Positions 10,463 to 22,090 of a stretch of 64,000 nucleotides of DNA are shown here, in pieces (the stretch's first letter is position 1; the number at the start of each line of letters is the position of its first letter). A program made the position numbers and the translations under genes. Source of the stretch: Pisolithus tinctorius (lineage: Eukaryota; Basidiomycota; Agaricomycetes; Boletales; Pisolithaceae); NCBI GenBank assembly GCA_024663395.1, contig JANFAH010000009.1:310001-374000 (forward strand), written 5' to 3'. Below the pieces are notes generated by a model, which was not told the DNA's origin, ran no database searches, and was given only the letters and a program-made list of their open reading frames with translations.

Positions 10463-11177
10463 TGTCAAGTCCGGGCCTACTCCGACCAACTCCAACGCTA
10501 AACAAGGTCTAGAGGAGGGTCCGGAAGCAAGTCCGACACAGAAGAACAGAACTCCGACTAGCGGAGTGTCGGCAGGAATGAAGACCACCGAGACAAAGGC
10601 AGAGCGGAGTGAGGGCATCGGGTTTAGCTTGTGCGCTACCCCCTTGCACGATCTCAGCCCTCGTATTTCAGAGGGAGAGTACAGACAGAGAGTCGGAGAT
10701 AACTCCGACAGGCAGAAGAGACGGAATCAGAGGGAGTAGGAACTAAGTTGATATTCGTACTAAAGAACAGCGGAGTACAGTACATGCTTTTATACTGTTA
10801 CGGAGGTACAGTAATCGGAATCGGAACTGACATACGGAGACTGATAAATTTTCAAGTAAAATTTCCTGGACGACGAATGAAGGGTGGACGGAGGACATAC
10901 GAACGGTAACACAGAACATCCAGAAAAGGAAATAGTCCAGGCACTGGACCATGCGGTGAGCGCGCTGCGGAGTACCTGACTGCGAAGGTAGTCACATGCC
11001 CCCTGAGAGAACGGACCGCTCGGTCCGGTAGGAGAGTAACACAAGTCCGACAGCAGTCAGAGTGGAGACTGTTTGTAAACAGCAGATGTTGGGCGGAGTT
11101 GGTGCGGAGTGAGTGAACAACCAGCGGAGTAGGGTGCAGAGCATATAGGGACTTATAATGAACGCACGGTCGTGACA
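10463..11177 (-). repeat. LTR (5' LTR of element 1)
   Basis: 715 bp, a near-copy of 2531-3243. The TATA-like TATAAAA on the minus strand is at plus 10788-10794, and the inferred transcript start is near 10761. It is CpG-rich, unlike its relatives at 30803-31094 and 35730-36432. Confidence 0.93.
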
Positions 11178-11182
11178 CCCGC

Positions 11183-14100
11183 CGCCGCATTCTATGTCCA
11201 AGAGGCCCAGGTCTCCTACCCACCAATTGGACTTAATGGTATGGCAAAACGTACGACCAGTTCCCACCCCATGAAGAAGATGAAGACCAGCCATACTGTT
11301 TCCGGCACGAGCTCTCATGGACCCATAGTGAAACCCCATACTGTGAAGGGGCCTAGGTTAAGATTAGAACAGGATTCCATTCGTACTGCACAGGATACTG
11401 GAACGGATAATTCCAATTGCACCAAGAGCACGGTACGTCATTCCAGATGACAGGCCACCTTGCCAATACATTTATGTATTTTTTTATTCGTATAATAGGA
11501 TTCTTCGGCCCAACTTCAGGAAGTTGACATGGAGGGGAGCCAAGCCATCCATACCTTCACTTTCAGATTTCTGATGCCCCGAGAGATATTCATGGGTGCA
11601 ATGGCAACACTACATTTAGCTGGCCAAGGACGAACTCACAGAGCCAACACAAGTCCTCACGGTGAACACATTCCCGATCTGAACGACAGGCCCTCTGGAA
11701 GCCTGCAGCAAGACACCAGGTCTAATGCTCAATGGAATGAATCTACCTCCAACGATACTGTCATACCTATGTTGTCCCCTGAGGCACCACAAGACTTGAA
11801 TGATCGATTCTCATCCATCTCATCAACGCCTGGGCCTCTCCCACTCCCCTGCCCGTCGCTGCCCAGTTCATTGCTCCTGACTTTTACGGACCAGGATCAA
11901 TTGCAACCTCCGGAGGAGAGAATTCTGCATATGCAGATTGCATGGTCTGTACATCACCCAGGGCCTCCCAACTCGCCAGGTGAGGACAGCAGACCCGGTC
12001 CAGTGTCTAGTATTCTACAAAACCAGCATTACCCCATTTCCGATGACGGCAGGGCACCTCGTCCTCATAATGAACTTGATCCTGACCCAAATGATGGACC
12101 CTCTGGAAGGCTGCCACATGACGTTGGGTCTAATGCACAACGGAACGAATCTACCTCCAACCGTAATGTCATGCCTCTGTTGATTTCTGAGGCACCGCCA
12201 GACATGAATGGTCAATTCTCATCCATCTCATCAATGCCTGGCCATCATCTGCTTCCCTGCCCATCGCTTCCCAGTTCATCGCTCCTGACTTCTACAGACC
12301 AACTACCTCCAGCAGAGAGAACTTCCCCACAGTCTGTATGTCACCCACGATTCGGTGAGGATGGTATACCCGGTTTGACGTCTAGAACTCCACGAAATCA
12401 GTACTACCCTGTTTTTGATGGCAGCCAAGCGTCTGGCATGCCCACACCTGCTACCATGCATGAAAACTGCCCAACACCGTCAATGCATGATTTTTCGGTT
12501 TCTGCTCGTGCGAACGAATCGGCTCAGTCAGACACTGGCATTGCTGGTGTGGAGCTGGACAACGATCATTGGCAAGATGATGCCCTTGCACCTACGACAA
12601 TAGCGCATCCTTCGATGACTCCGTCATTGCTGGCTTGCGATCACCTGTCATCACCTGTTGTGACTGTGACCATAGACTCGCTACCAGGTCTTGTCGCCGA
12701 TAGACCTGAGTTCCCACTGGATAATTTGGTTTCACATCCTGGTACTGTCTATTGGCTTTTTGCTGCTGCTTGTTGCTGACAACTTACAAGTGCCCAATTT
12801 TCATTATGATTGCATGGATAATGTCAACGTCGAAGATGGCGATGAAGGTTATGGTATGGTAGCTACAGACCAATCCCGAGTGCCTGGTTTCCATGACGAC
12901 GATGCTGGGCTTGCCGATTCTAGCAGAAATCCCGATGTGAGCCAGCGATCCCCGGGATGGCAGGATACTTGCCCTATAAAATCAGGGCCTTATGGGAGTG
13001 ACATCCACAATCGAAAGGAGAGCGGTGGAGGACCTTCCCCATCTCCTCAACCTGGTACTGTGTCTATTGACCCGTTGCCACTGTTTTCTACTGACGAATT
13101 CCAAGTAGCCGATTTCCATGACGAGTGTGTAATGGAATATGGAGATGTTGAACATAACGATGAAGGGTATGGTTCAGCAGCTGCTGACAAGTCCCAAGTG
13201 CCTGGTTCCCACGATGACCATGCCATGGAATGCAGACATAACGATGTGATACTGAAGATTACGATGAAGATTGGAGAGGCTATGTGGCAGACTGCGATGG
13301 CGAAGATGAGCCCATCGGTTTTAGCGGGCATACATCAGAGAACCCAGGTGTAAGCCAGGGATTTGCAGGACAGCAGCCTTCAGATAAGGCAAGTAATAGG
13401 TGTATGGTATGATCTCGCCCCAACATTCCTTCCTCATAACATGTACTGAAGTAGCTGTATGCAGGACGTGGCTCTCGAGCAGCTCTTGGGAGGCGACCAG
13501 GTCTGTACTGCTGTATGAAGCTATGCTGCATATGTTCATGAATTTTCAGAACCAGTCCGTGACAAAGGCAGATCTAATCGTACTCATGTCCGCAGTGCTA
13601 GACTTGTGTGATGCTATAGTGACGCAGGGAGCCATGGAAAAATCGTCTCCAGCCCCGAAAGGGCTATCTACAGTCACACCTGCCAACCCCATGCTTAACC
13701 CTGAGGAAGAGCAGGTGCCAACTATGAATGAAAATACCGAGATGGTGTGATGCTCGTTTTACAGGTAGGTCTAGCACCTGGGTGATGTATCTTGATACTA
13801 GGATTAATGTCTTACAGGAGAACGTGCGGCAGCATGCAGTCCACCTACTAGGTCAAGGGAACAAGTGGCGTCCTTTTCCAATGGCGAGCGTTGCGTCATC
13901 ACAAGAAACTGCACTATATGCTGCTACAGGGCGTGGAGGGCCCACTGCTGAGGACTTCTGTTTGGACTTCCAAGGACCACTTTCTTCGGACTGGAACAAA
14001 CGTGCTACAGAAGTCTTTGCATCTCACTTCTTTGAATGTGGATGGTATGGTTCTCCAAACAAAAGCACTATTAAGAAAGTCTTCCAGACTCACCTGTGCA

Positions 14101-14770
14101 CCCTACGTGTGCAGTACACGGATTTGCAAGCCGATAGTGACCCTGATGACGAGCAGCTGCAAATTAAGCGTGACGAAGAAAAGGAGAATGAAAGAGATCA
14201 GAGACGCACACGGTAAGATTTCTTCTGACATGGCGTAGGACTCTGCTGAATTCTGGCTGCCTTTCATAGCTGCGACATCGTCGGGCAAATGCTTGCTCGG
14301 CACATCTGGACCTTGCGCACTTTAAGCCCCTTTGGAAAACCCTGCCCCATGATGCAATGAGTGGCGATGAGTCCGACCACCTGCCTGGTTTGAAGCAATA
14401 TGCCATTACGCGACTGAACTGGTGCTCTCAGATGGCTACCGATTGGTTACAAGTGTTTGATCTTATTCATCTTTCCACCCAGTTCAATGCGAATGGCTGA
14501 GCCAAACGTGGTGCTTTCCCACATACGTGGGTCCCTTCATGCCAGGTGGAATCAGCAGGTGTGGCAGTCCCAGGCTTACTGAGCAACTTCTATGATAGTA
14601 CCTGGCTCCTCAATCTGGATGATGATGATAAAGTCAGGCTCAACATACTTCCAGAGGTGGATTTATCACACATGGAGGCTTTTGAGGTAAGTTACAGTTC
14701 ATCCACTCGCTTGTACTCCATGCGGAACATATCACACATTTCTAGGGTAGCGGAGAAATTCAAGGCGTGA
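11183..14770 (+). pseudogene. Uncharacterised host gene, 3' part, interrupted
   Basis: Continues the gene at 2057-2530 across element 1. Exon 11183-11429 is followed by an intron with donor GTACGT and an acceptor near 11498. Next is a 416-residue open segment ending at 12779, Pro/Ser-rich with an internal duplication, then an Asp-rich segment (12775-13350). The conserved part is at 13500-14690: helical LLYEAMLHMFMNFQNQ, a block with TAEDFCLDFQGPLSSDWNKR, then MSGDESDHLPGLKQYAI and VPGLLSNFYDSTWLL. From memory these last blocks belong to a large Agaricomycete family of unknown function. In-frame TGA at 14498-14500 (NANG*AKRG) fits CGA to TGA. Introns are plausible at about 13380-13460, 13750-13838, 14214-14268 and 14688-14744. 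Confidence 0.55.
11680..12320 (+). repeat. Coding tandem duplication, about 408 bp period
   Basis: The segment around 11685-11920 (DLNDRPSG ... NAQWNESTSN ... SSISSTPG) recurs around 12094-12320 (DPNDGPSG ... NAQRNESTSN ... SSISSMPG). A second, shorter duplication of about 320 bp follows (12785-12900 and 13095-13220, both with VPG.HDD and DEGYG). Confidence 0.75.
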
Positions 14771-15189
14771 AAGGGAGGAGGCTTGCAAGTAGCGAGGTAT
14801 GCAGTTCTTAGGCTTGGATCATTATCCTATTAGAAGGAACACGTTCTGTGGTGTACTTGTGGATAGCTGTTACTACTTGCAGGCGTGTGCATGCTTGGCC
14901 CTGGTACACATCACCTCTCAATGTACTCGTGTCGAGCCTTAGCATTAGTAGATTGTTGTTCGTTGCTTAGTTTTCCTTCTCGTGCTATCATATCTGGCAG
15001 GCATGACTACACAACATCTGATGCCAATGATGAATGCATGTTCTGATCACTCAAGATCGCTCACCCTGTTATTTTGTCATTTCCAAGGATAATGTATGGT
15101 TCAACTATTCCTATCTTATTGCAACTGACCACTGAACCTGGTTTGATCACAGAACCATTTCCGCTGTGTATATTATCCTGGTGGCTTCA

Positions 15190-15830
15190 ACAGGCAACGT
15201 TTCCCTCATCTCTCCACAATTTTGCTTGCGACCGCTCGAAGAGTTTCGTGAAACAGGCTACCATATGCGAGTTGGAGGGAACGATTGAGCTGTTCCATGC
15301 AGCGTTGGAACTACATCCCCCTGGGCATCAACATTGGTCTTCGTCGCTCCGTGAACTTGTTCTCTGTCTCTCGAATAGATATGAAAATCAAGGGGTATAT
15401 ACTCAGACACGCAGGACTAGAGCTCTGTCTGCCAGGCCATCCTGACCATGGCATACCTCTTCACAACCTTGCTTGCGACCTCAGGAGGAGGTTGCAAAAA
15501 GGCTGCGATCCACGACTTGGGGGGGGAGGTGAGTGACTTGCTCCGTCAAGCTTCAGAATGACATCCCCCTGGACATTCTGATCGGTTCTCAACGATTGGT
15601 CCTGATTGGTCTTCATCCCTCCGTGAACTTGCTCTCTGTCTGTTCAATAGACATGCCAAGCTTCGGGTAGTCAATGGCTTGGAAGAAGAAGCCATCCCGC
15701 TTGGACGCACAGTACTAGAGCTCTGTCCAACAGGACATCCCGATCGTGGCATATCTCTCCACCTTGCTCATGGCCTTTGGATGAAGTTTCAGTAACAGGC
15801 ACACATGCCTCAGTTGCACAGGGCATGTTT
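15190..15830 (+). pseudogene. TPR-repeat protein relic
   Basis: Three frame-shifted but clear tetratricopeptide units of the type common in Agaricomycete TPR/CHAT proteins: LEGTIELFHAALELHPPGH with SSSLRELVLCLSNRYE (about 15270-15390); LELCLPGHPDHGIPLHNLA (about 15415-15475); and SSSLRELALCLFNRH with LELCPTGHPDRGISLH (about 15605-15765). Such proteins scaffold other proteins. Stops and shifts between the units make it dead. I see no CHAT or NB-ARC partner nearby. Confidence 0.7.
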
Positions 15831-16560
15831 TCTTGATCAGGCTACATCGGTGGTCCATCCGTCCAATGAGCAGGGCTGATATCGCCTCTTCCCTTTTCAA
15901 CCAGGCCATGACGACTGACTTAGACGATGCCATGTGTCTTTCAACATCACACTCGGAGCTCCGATTACCTCATGAAGATGTTTCTGTTACAGGATGTGTT
16001 CAGAACCACTGAAATGACAAGGATGAGGGGGTGGGGTTTTGTTCCAATAACCCACAAGGCGTGGGAACTCAAACTACTTTTTCCAACGCCTTTCAGGCTC
16101 TCTCTCATCCCATTGCCACTCTCGCTACCATCAGTCATTCTTACACCCTCTCAATGCTTTCTGGTAAAAGCGATGTTAGAGCCACCTTCTCCTTGCACAT
16201 TCTTTGCCAAGACCCCGTCGTTCGTGTTTCCCTGAGCGAGATGTGAGACTTGTGTCCTAGTTTGTTCTGAAGCTAACTTCAGGTAGGAAGTCCCTATCTG
16301 AGGCAGGTATTTCCCATCCACCGCCAGCGTTCCAAGCCGCACTTTCCTACTCGAGCATCGCAAAGTTTGTATCACTAGGCCGATGCTTGTGCTTTGTTGT
16401 TCACACCTTCCTTTATCATCCATCTATTACTCGAAGCCGTCTTGGATCATCAAAGCATTTGCTCACAAATTACTCTGTTTCACATCTCATAATGGGTATG
16501 TCTACTAAGCCACTCAAGTTTACATCATCATTTACCATATAAAATGGTAGGCATGGTGGA

Positions 16561-17569
16561 TTGCACAATCAAGCCACAGCTGCTCATCCATCTCGAATGA
16601 AGTACAGTTCAGAGGTTATGCCAGGCATACGATGTCCATTTGAGGGTAATACTACAGGCCTTTCCTCGTCTACTTGCAAACTGCCCATTCCTTACATGAC
16701 CCCCAACCCACTGGCAGGTCCAACTGAGGGTCGCACCTTTGTAAACACAAAATTTGTAGCCACCACCCAGGCATCTCCTTCAGTGACCTCACCTGTGGCC
16801 CAAATTATCGACTTGACTAGCAACCATCTCGGTGGCATTGTCAACCCTCTAGCGAGATCTGGACTGGTGGCCCCTTGCTCGACTCTGTCCTCTCTCACCT
16901 CTCTCGGCAGTCTCACCGGTAGTGATGACTCCGAATCCACCACTGGTGTTCAGGATCGTGTGGGACCGTCCACTCCCAAGGCCCTTGTCAGGCTTCTGGG
17001 AAGGATGCAATACCAATTGTAGTTACTCGTCCTCCGGACAAGCTTCCCACCACAACAGAAGGTTTGAGTGGTACGAAGTCACAAATCTCAGCGTCCAACC
17101 CACGATCAGCCTGCTCCTGTTTTCTCATTCAGCTCTCTCCACACGCCTGGACCAGTGACAAACTTGCCCCCTGTTGTGGTTGTAGAGTCACAGCTGGAAG
17201 CCCCTCCTTGGTTCCTTTGGTTGGTAAAGTCTCACCTTTGAGGTGCACACGGAAGGCTATTAGGGGCAAGAAAGAGTGGGTTGTTTCTACAAGTCAGCTG
17301 GCGGCCAGCCCTTGGACTCGCCACCTGAGGTTCCCCATGCATATGAATACCCGCGAAATACAGCGGACTTATATGTTCACCAAGATCGAAGCAAGGGCAT
17401 GTTTCAGGTCTGGATCTGGTTAGGTGATAAATGGGCTGACACTCAGATCAACACTTGTCATCCAGTGTTGCCTGGATATCATCTAAAGTTATTGGACAAT
17501 GGAGACCCATCGTGGGTGACCAGGAAAACGATAATTACTGACCAAGGCAGGGCAAAAAGAAAACTTTAG
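16561..17569 (+). pseudogene. Hypothetical protein relic
   Basis: The open frame 16561-17022 is Ser/Thr/Pro-rich (VAQIIDLTSNHLGG, SSLTSLGSLTGSDDSES). After shifts or introns, 17276-17569 gives a folded-looking C-terminus: DLYVHQDRSKGMFQVWIWL, then HPVLPGYHLKLLDNGDPSWV and TRKTI. It looks like one gene with a disordered N-terminal part and a small conserved C-terminal domain. I do not recognise a function. Confidence 0.35.
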
Positions 17570-17599
17570 TGCTGAGCTATTGAGCCCTTACTTCCTACT

Positions 17600-19560
17600 C
17601 CTGCTGTAATTGTAACGAACGAGATTTTTTCTATACGACCTTAGTTCTAGGCAGATTCAGAGAAAACATGTGTTGTATTGCTGTATTGAATTGTGACGAG
17701 TTAGACATCCAGACTCGGAACACGCCGAGGTGATCTGTGTGTCCTCTGGGCATCCATTCGTGTTCCCAAGGCGCAGGATGCAGGATTGCGCTAGGTGGAA
17801 GAAGTAATGGCATCATGTTGATGACTTCCTAGTATGCGCTAGAGCAACAGAGACATATACTGTCCCCCGGCAACGTACTCTCGCCTACCCCACCCTTCCC
17901 ATGGCCTGCAGACATCTCGACCGTGCCCGGTCAAAATCTTCTCAGCGATATACCATTTCGATATTCACCCAACGTCAATGCTGGTGGGCCGCATTCGATG
18001 GCTCTGATACCACCCTCTATGCCCGGTTCAAGGTACTCGCCTTCAGGGTATTCACACTCTCCAAGTCTGATCACTTACATGGCTTCTGCCTCGTCTTCGT
18101 CATCTCTGTCCCCAACCCATTTCTGGCAAATCATCAAAATCACCGAAAGCGCCACAGGTGCTCTCCCTAGTCAGGTTCTGTTCATGGGTCCATATCACTT
18201 TATCCACTGGGTCATCTCATCACTCTTTCCTAGGAAGAGTTTCTGCTGCCAAGCGACCCAGGCCTCCTACCCCTCTACTTGGGCTGGACTCAAAGAGCCC
18301 TGAGAGCGGTGTGATGAATGTGTGGCGCGAACATGTCTTGCCTTTGCCACATCATGGTGAGTGCTGTACAATGCTCGTGGGCCATTGATGTCCCAAATCG
18401 ATAACAGAACGCACCCCCTGTGCAAGTATGTGTTAGCAACATTAAGAGGAAATCTGAGGGGTGGCGAGAGCATCCACAAGGTAATTCGAGTGGTTGCAAG
18501 GGTATACTGGATGTATGGTGTGCGTTTCTGTTCGCGCGAGCTTTGCTGACGCTTCATAGGGTTCACTTTGATCTTTCCTCGTCGAGTCGAGTCCTGTAGG
18601 GGATACAGATGTGCACGATAAGGTCCGAAGGTGGTTCAGGCGGCACAGGTGAGTCGTTTGGCTGCATTTGTCTTGCCTCAGACGTTCTGACATCAGGTGT
18701 CAGGTACCTTCGTTTCTCTATTCCATGTGAGCGGATGGCGCTGCCACCTGTAGCATTGCCACTACCACCACGTGCCGCTCGCCATTGGATCCTTTGGCTG
18801 AAACTCCACACTGGTGAGTTCTTTCATATCTTGGCCATTTGAGTGCTGATCGTTCTTATCTTCAGCTTCGTCGATGCACTCCCAGTGTCCCACCATCCCA
18901 GTGAGAGGTATCCCCTCCATGCTCACCCAGGATCCCAGTCCCATCAGATGGGATTTCCATGGTGCTGACTGTTGCAGATCTCGTGTTGTGTGCTTGCGCA
19001 CAATCTTGCTTGCCTCTTGCAGTGGCTTGAGCCACCTTTGCTTGTCAGTGAGTGTGCCCTGATTTGAAGGAGTCACTTGTGCTTCGCGAGGACATGGTAA
19101 GGCGATTCTCTGTTGTCAAATGTTTGCCTTGTGCTAACTTCTTTTCTGTGCTTGTAGTACCAAATACTTGGTCAGGATGTTGAGTGGACAAATTTGAGCA
19201 TGTAACATGGGTGTATGGAGGGTCAGGTATGTTGGTGATCAGACCACTGCGTTTGGATGTGCTGATCGTTTCTGATAGGCATTTGAAGTGTAGTTTTGAT
19301 GATGCGAACATCTTCTAGTAGTAGAATGATTTCGAGATCGACAGTCTCGATGTTGGGTTCGGATAGAAGTAGATCGCCTTCTGTCGTGTCAACAATGGGT
19401 TGACCGCATGTGCCTATAGTGTTGGGCTTGTCTATATGGCCATTTGATACTTCTGGGTTTGCATCTTCAGGCTCATCCATCTGGCCACTGTCCACTTCGC
19501 GCAGCACTACCTGGTGGGGTTGTTGCTAACACCTCTGTGTAGTGACACTGTACAACATTG
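17600..19560. other. Gene-poor stretch with short unassigned ORFs
   Basis: Short open frames exist (a Ser/Pro-rich one at 17923-18303; a Glu/Asp/Ile-rich one on the minus strand at 19223-19507), but none shows a family motif I can name. CpG is still present here and drops sharply after about 19560. Confidence 0.3.
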
Positions 19561-19599
19561 CTGGCCCATTTGGAATGGGCCATTGACTTATGTGGGAGC

Positions 19600-20090
19600 A
19601 AGATGTGTTGTCAGAAATAACTCTTGTATTTCACTCTATGATATGAACATTATATGAGATGCAAATTATGATATTGTGGTATGAAGTACAGGAAAACATT
19701 ATTTGAACAATATGACTGATTTGGTTTTAAAAAACTCCTGTAATTTCATAGCACATAATGCAAGCATTATCCAAGATGCCAATTCCAATATGTGGTGATG
19801 ACATACAGGAAACATTATTTGAACAATATGACTAATTGCCATTCAAATATTGCAAGGCTAGTTTCAAATAATGTGCTCCCATAATTATGTAATTATATTA
19901 AACAATAATGACACTATGCAAGAGATATTTGATTGAAAACTTTGATTCCATAGCATATTGCACAACACAAGATGTGAACATTACACAGATTTGATTTAAG
20001 ATATTTCTGTCATTATGTCAAACACATTATTTGAGGTTATTCAAACTAATGTTTACTATAATGTCATGAAATATGGTAAACATTATTGGA
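19600..20090. repeat. AT-rich repeat region
   Basis: The phrase AACATTATTTGAACAATATG recurs about 117 bp apart (near 19698 and 19815). Related words (CATTATTT, CAATAATG) fill the region and return at 62400-62615. It could be the remains of a small non-autonomous element. No coding potential is seen. Confidence 0.4.
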
Positions 20091-20189
20091 ATTTGCACCT
20101 TGTGTGAGGTACATTATGTACACCTCTGTTACATACCCCCATAACCCAAAGGTTCATATATCAATGTCTGGCAGATATCCACCTGTGTC

Positions 20190-21270
20190 AGGTGGCAGAG
20201 TTGTAGGAAAGTGTATACCATTTAGCTTCCACCATTGGATGTTACCTCACTTTGCCAAGGAACTTCAGTTCAGAGGTGAGTGGATTGATGGAACCATACC
20301 TGTGTGGGCTGACCCTGCAGGAGTTCTGTTTCATGCCATGGTTGGTCAAGAAGCTCTCATTGATACTGTTGTCAATGGTGGAGACAGGCTATATCCAATG
20401 ATGTCTCATCAGGGTGCTGGATGTCATGGTTCACTATGGCAGTGTGGTGCATGATCCATTGGGTGACTTCATCCAGTTCATGTACAAAAAGATGGTTGGT
20501 GTGACCCAGGGCAGGCTGATACATATTGTCTTCTGCAAGAAAGGTCCTGCCATGTGTCAGGTCTTCACTGGTATACAAATGGTCATCAACTACTGGCTTT
20601 TCCATAATGGTGTCAGTATCAGCAATGGTGATCTATTGCTGGACTGAAAGTGACAAGCCTCATCACCAAAGAAAATTGCAGAAAGGACACAGAGGGTCCA
20701 GGAGATTATTGATGATGCATATCACAACCACTTGTAGGCCATGCCTAGCATGACTATCCTAGAATCCTTCAAAAGTATGGTTGAGTATGAATTCAACCTT
20801 GATTATGACCATTCTGGTTGATGTGTGCAGGAGCACTTGAAGGAGGACAACAATGTCTTGCAGATGTCTGTCTGTGTGGGCAGCAGAGTGGAAGGAAAGT
20901 GTATACCATTCAGCTTCCACCATTGGACATTACCTCATTTGTGCAGGGAGTTCAAGCACAAGTACTGTGTTGATGTTACAGACAAGAAGGGTGGCTTCCA
21001 TGCTGGAGTTCTGCAGATCGGTATTGATTACTGCCCACTACATGCCTGTCAAGTTGTAAACTATCATTCACAATGCTGTTCAGATCTTCCACATTGACCA
21101 CTGCAAGCCTAGCAACCTTGAACCAGGACACATTGTCAACAAAGTGCACCAACTCATGGAGAAGCTCCTGTCTGTGCTGGGTGACAATGAACTCAGCAGG
21201 AAAGGTTGGACCTCCTACACCTGCAGGCACACCTGTGATGATCATTATTATATGTATGACACTCCTTGCA
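20190..21270 (+). pseudogene. RNA polymerase II largest subunit (RPB1) relic, rearranged
   Basis: Several frames carry recognisable RPB1 core blocks. VVGKCIPFSFHHWMLPHF and GVLFHAMVGQEALIDTVV (20195-20385) correspond to the segment from the funnel to the start of the bridge helix (EGKRIPFGF.., HAMGGREGLIDTA in the family). They continue into VMVHYGSVVHDPLGDF. Next comes an earlier part of the protein (VFTGIQMVINYWLF, about 20560), then MTILESFKSMVEYEFNL. A second copy follows: VEGKCIPFSFHHWTLPHL (20888-20945). Last is IIHNAVQIFHIDHCKPSNLE with DNELSRK (21060-21205). The order and duplication are not those of a gene. Arg positions of the family read Cys, His or Trp, as expected after CpG loss. 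Confidence 0.75.
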
Positions 21271-21390
21271 TGCTTGTATTGATGTTGTTGTACTGCATGT
21301 ACCACATCAAGGTGGGCACTTGTGGCATCCAGGGATGCCCAGAAGGCTTATGGTGTACTAGGTGATTGATGTCAAGGGTAGGGATCTGAC

Positions 21391-22090
21391 ATGTCAAGGA
21401 TGGAAAATCTCCAACTTGACATGGAGAATCCCCAGTGGGCCATGGAGAATCCCCAGCTAGACCATGGAGAATCCCCAGCTAGACCATGTAGAATCCCCAA
21501 CATGACATGGAGAATCTCCACCCTTGACATAGAGAATCACCAATGGGCCATGGAGAATCCCCAACATGTCATGGAGAATCCCCAGTGGGCCATGGAGAGT
21601 CTCTCACATGGCATGGAGAATCCCAGTGGGCCATGGAGAATCTCCAACATGTCATGGAGAATCCCCAGTGGGCCATGGAGAATCCCCAACATCACATGGA
21701 GAATCCCCATCCTTGACATGGAGAATCCCCACCCTTGACATGGAGAATTCCCACCTTGACATGGAGAATCTCCAACATGGCATGGAGAATCCCCAGTGAG
21801 CCATGGAGAATCCCCAACATGACATGGAGAATCCCCACCTTTGATGTGGAGAATCTCCAACATGGCATGGAGAATCCCCAGTGGGGCCATGGAGAATCCC
21901 CAACATGGCATGGAGAATCCCCACACTTGACATGGAGAATCACCACAGGTCATGGAGAATCCCCACAGTTGACATGGAGAACCCCCACAGGCCATGGGTA
22001 ATCTCCAACATGACATGGAGAATCCCCACACTTGACAAGGAGAATCCCCAACATGACATAGACTCAATCCCCAGCAGGACATGGAGTATG
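21391..22090 (+). repeat. 21-bp minisatellite (GGAGAATCCCCA core)
   Basis: About thirty imperfect units of roughly 21 bp with core ATGGAGAATCCCCA followed by a variable 7-mer such as GTGGGCC or ACATGAC. Because 21 is divisible by three and the unit has no stop, long spurious frames arise on both strands. Interrupted by a few longer or shorter units. Confidence 0.9.

Larger units (their letters stand above)
2531..11177 (-). mobile_element. Ty3/gypsy chromodomain LTR retrotransposon (element 1)
   Basis: The element is bounded by two LTRs of about 714 bp that start TGTCA and end TGACA and are very similar to each other. Flanks are CCCAC on the left and CCCGC on the right, a 5-bp target duplication with one CpG-type transition. 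On the minus strand the order is LTR, primer site, gag, zinc knuckle, protease, reverse transcriptase, RNase H, integrase, chromodomain, an antisense accessory ORF, polypurine tract, LTR. Pol is broken by single-base frameshifts, one nonsense codon and a solo LTR inserted in integrase, so it is not autonomous now. CpG content is normal, so it looks younger than the elements at 19-43 kb. Confidence 0.93.

Noticed and set aside
21391..22090. CRISPR-like regular repeats
   Set aside because: Units are directly adjacent with no unique spacers, and the genome is eukaryotic.
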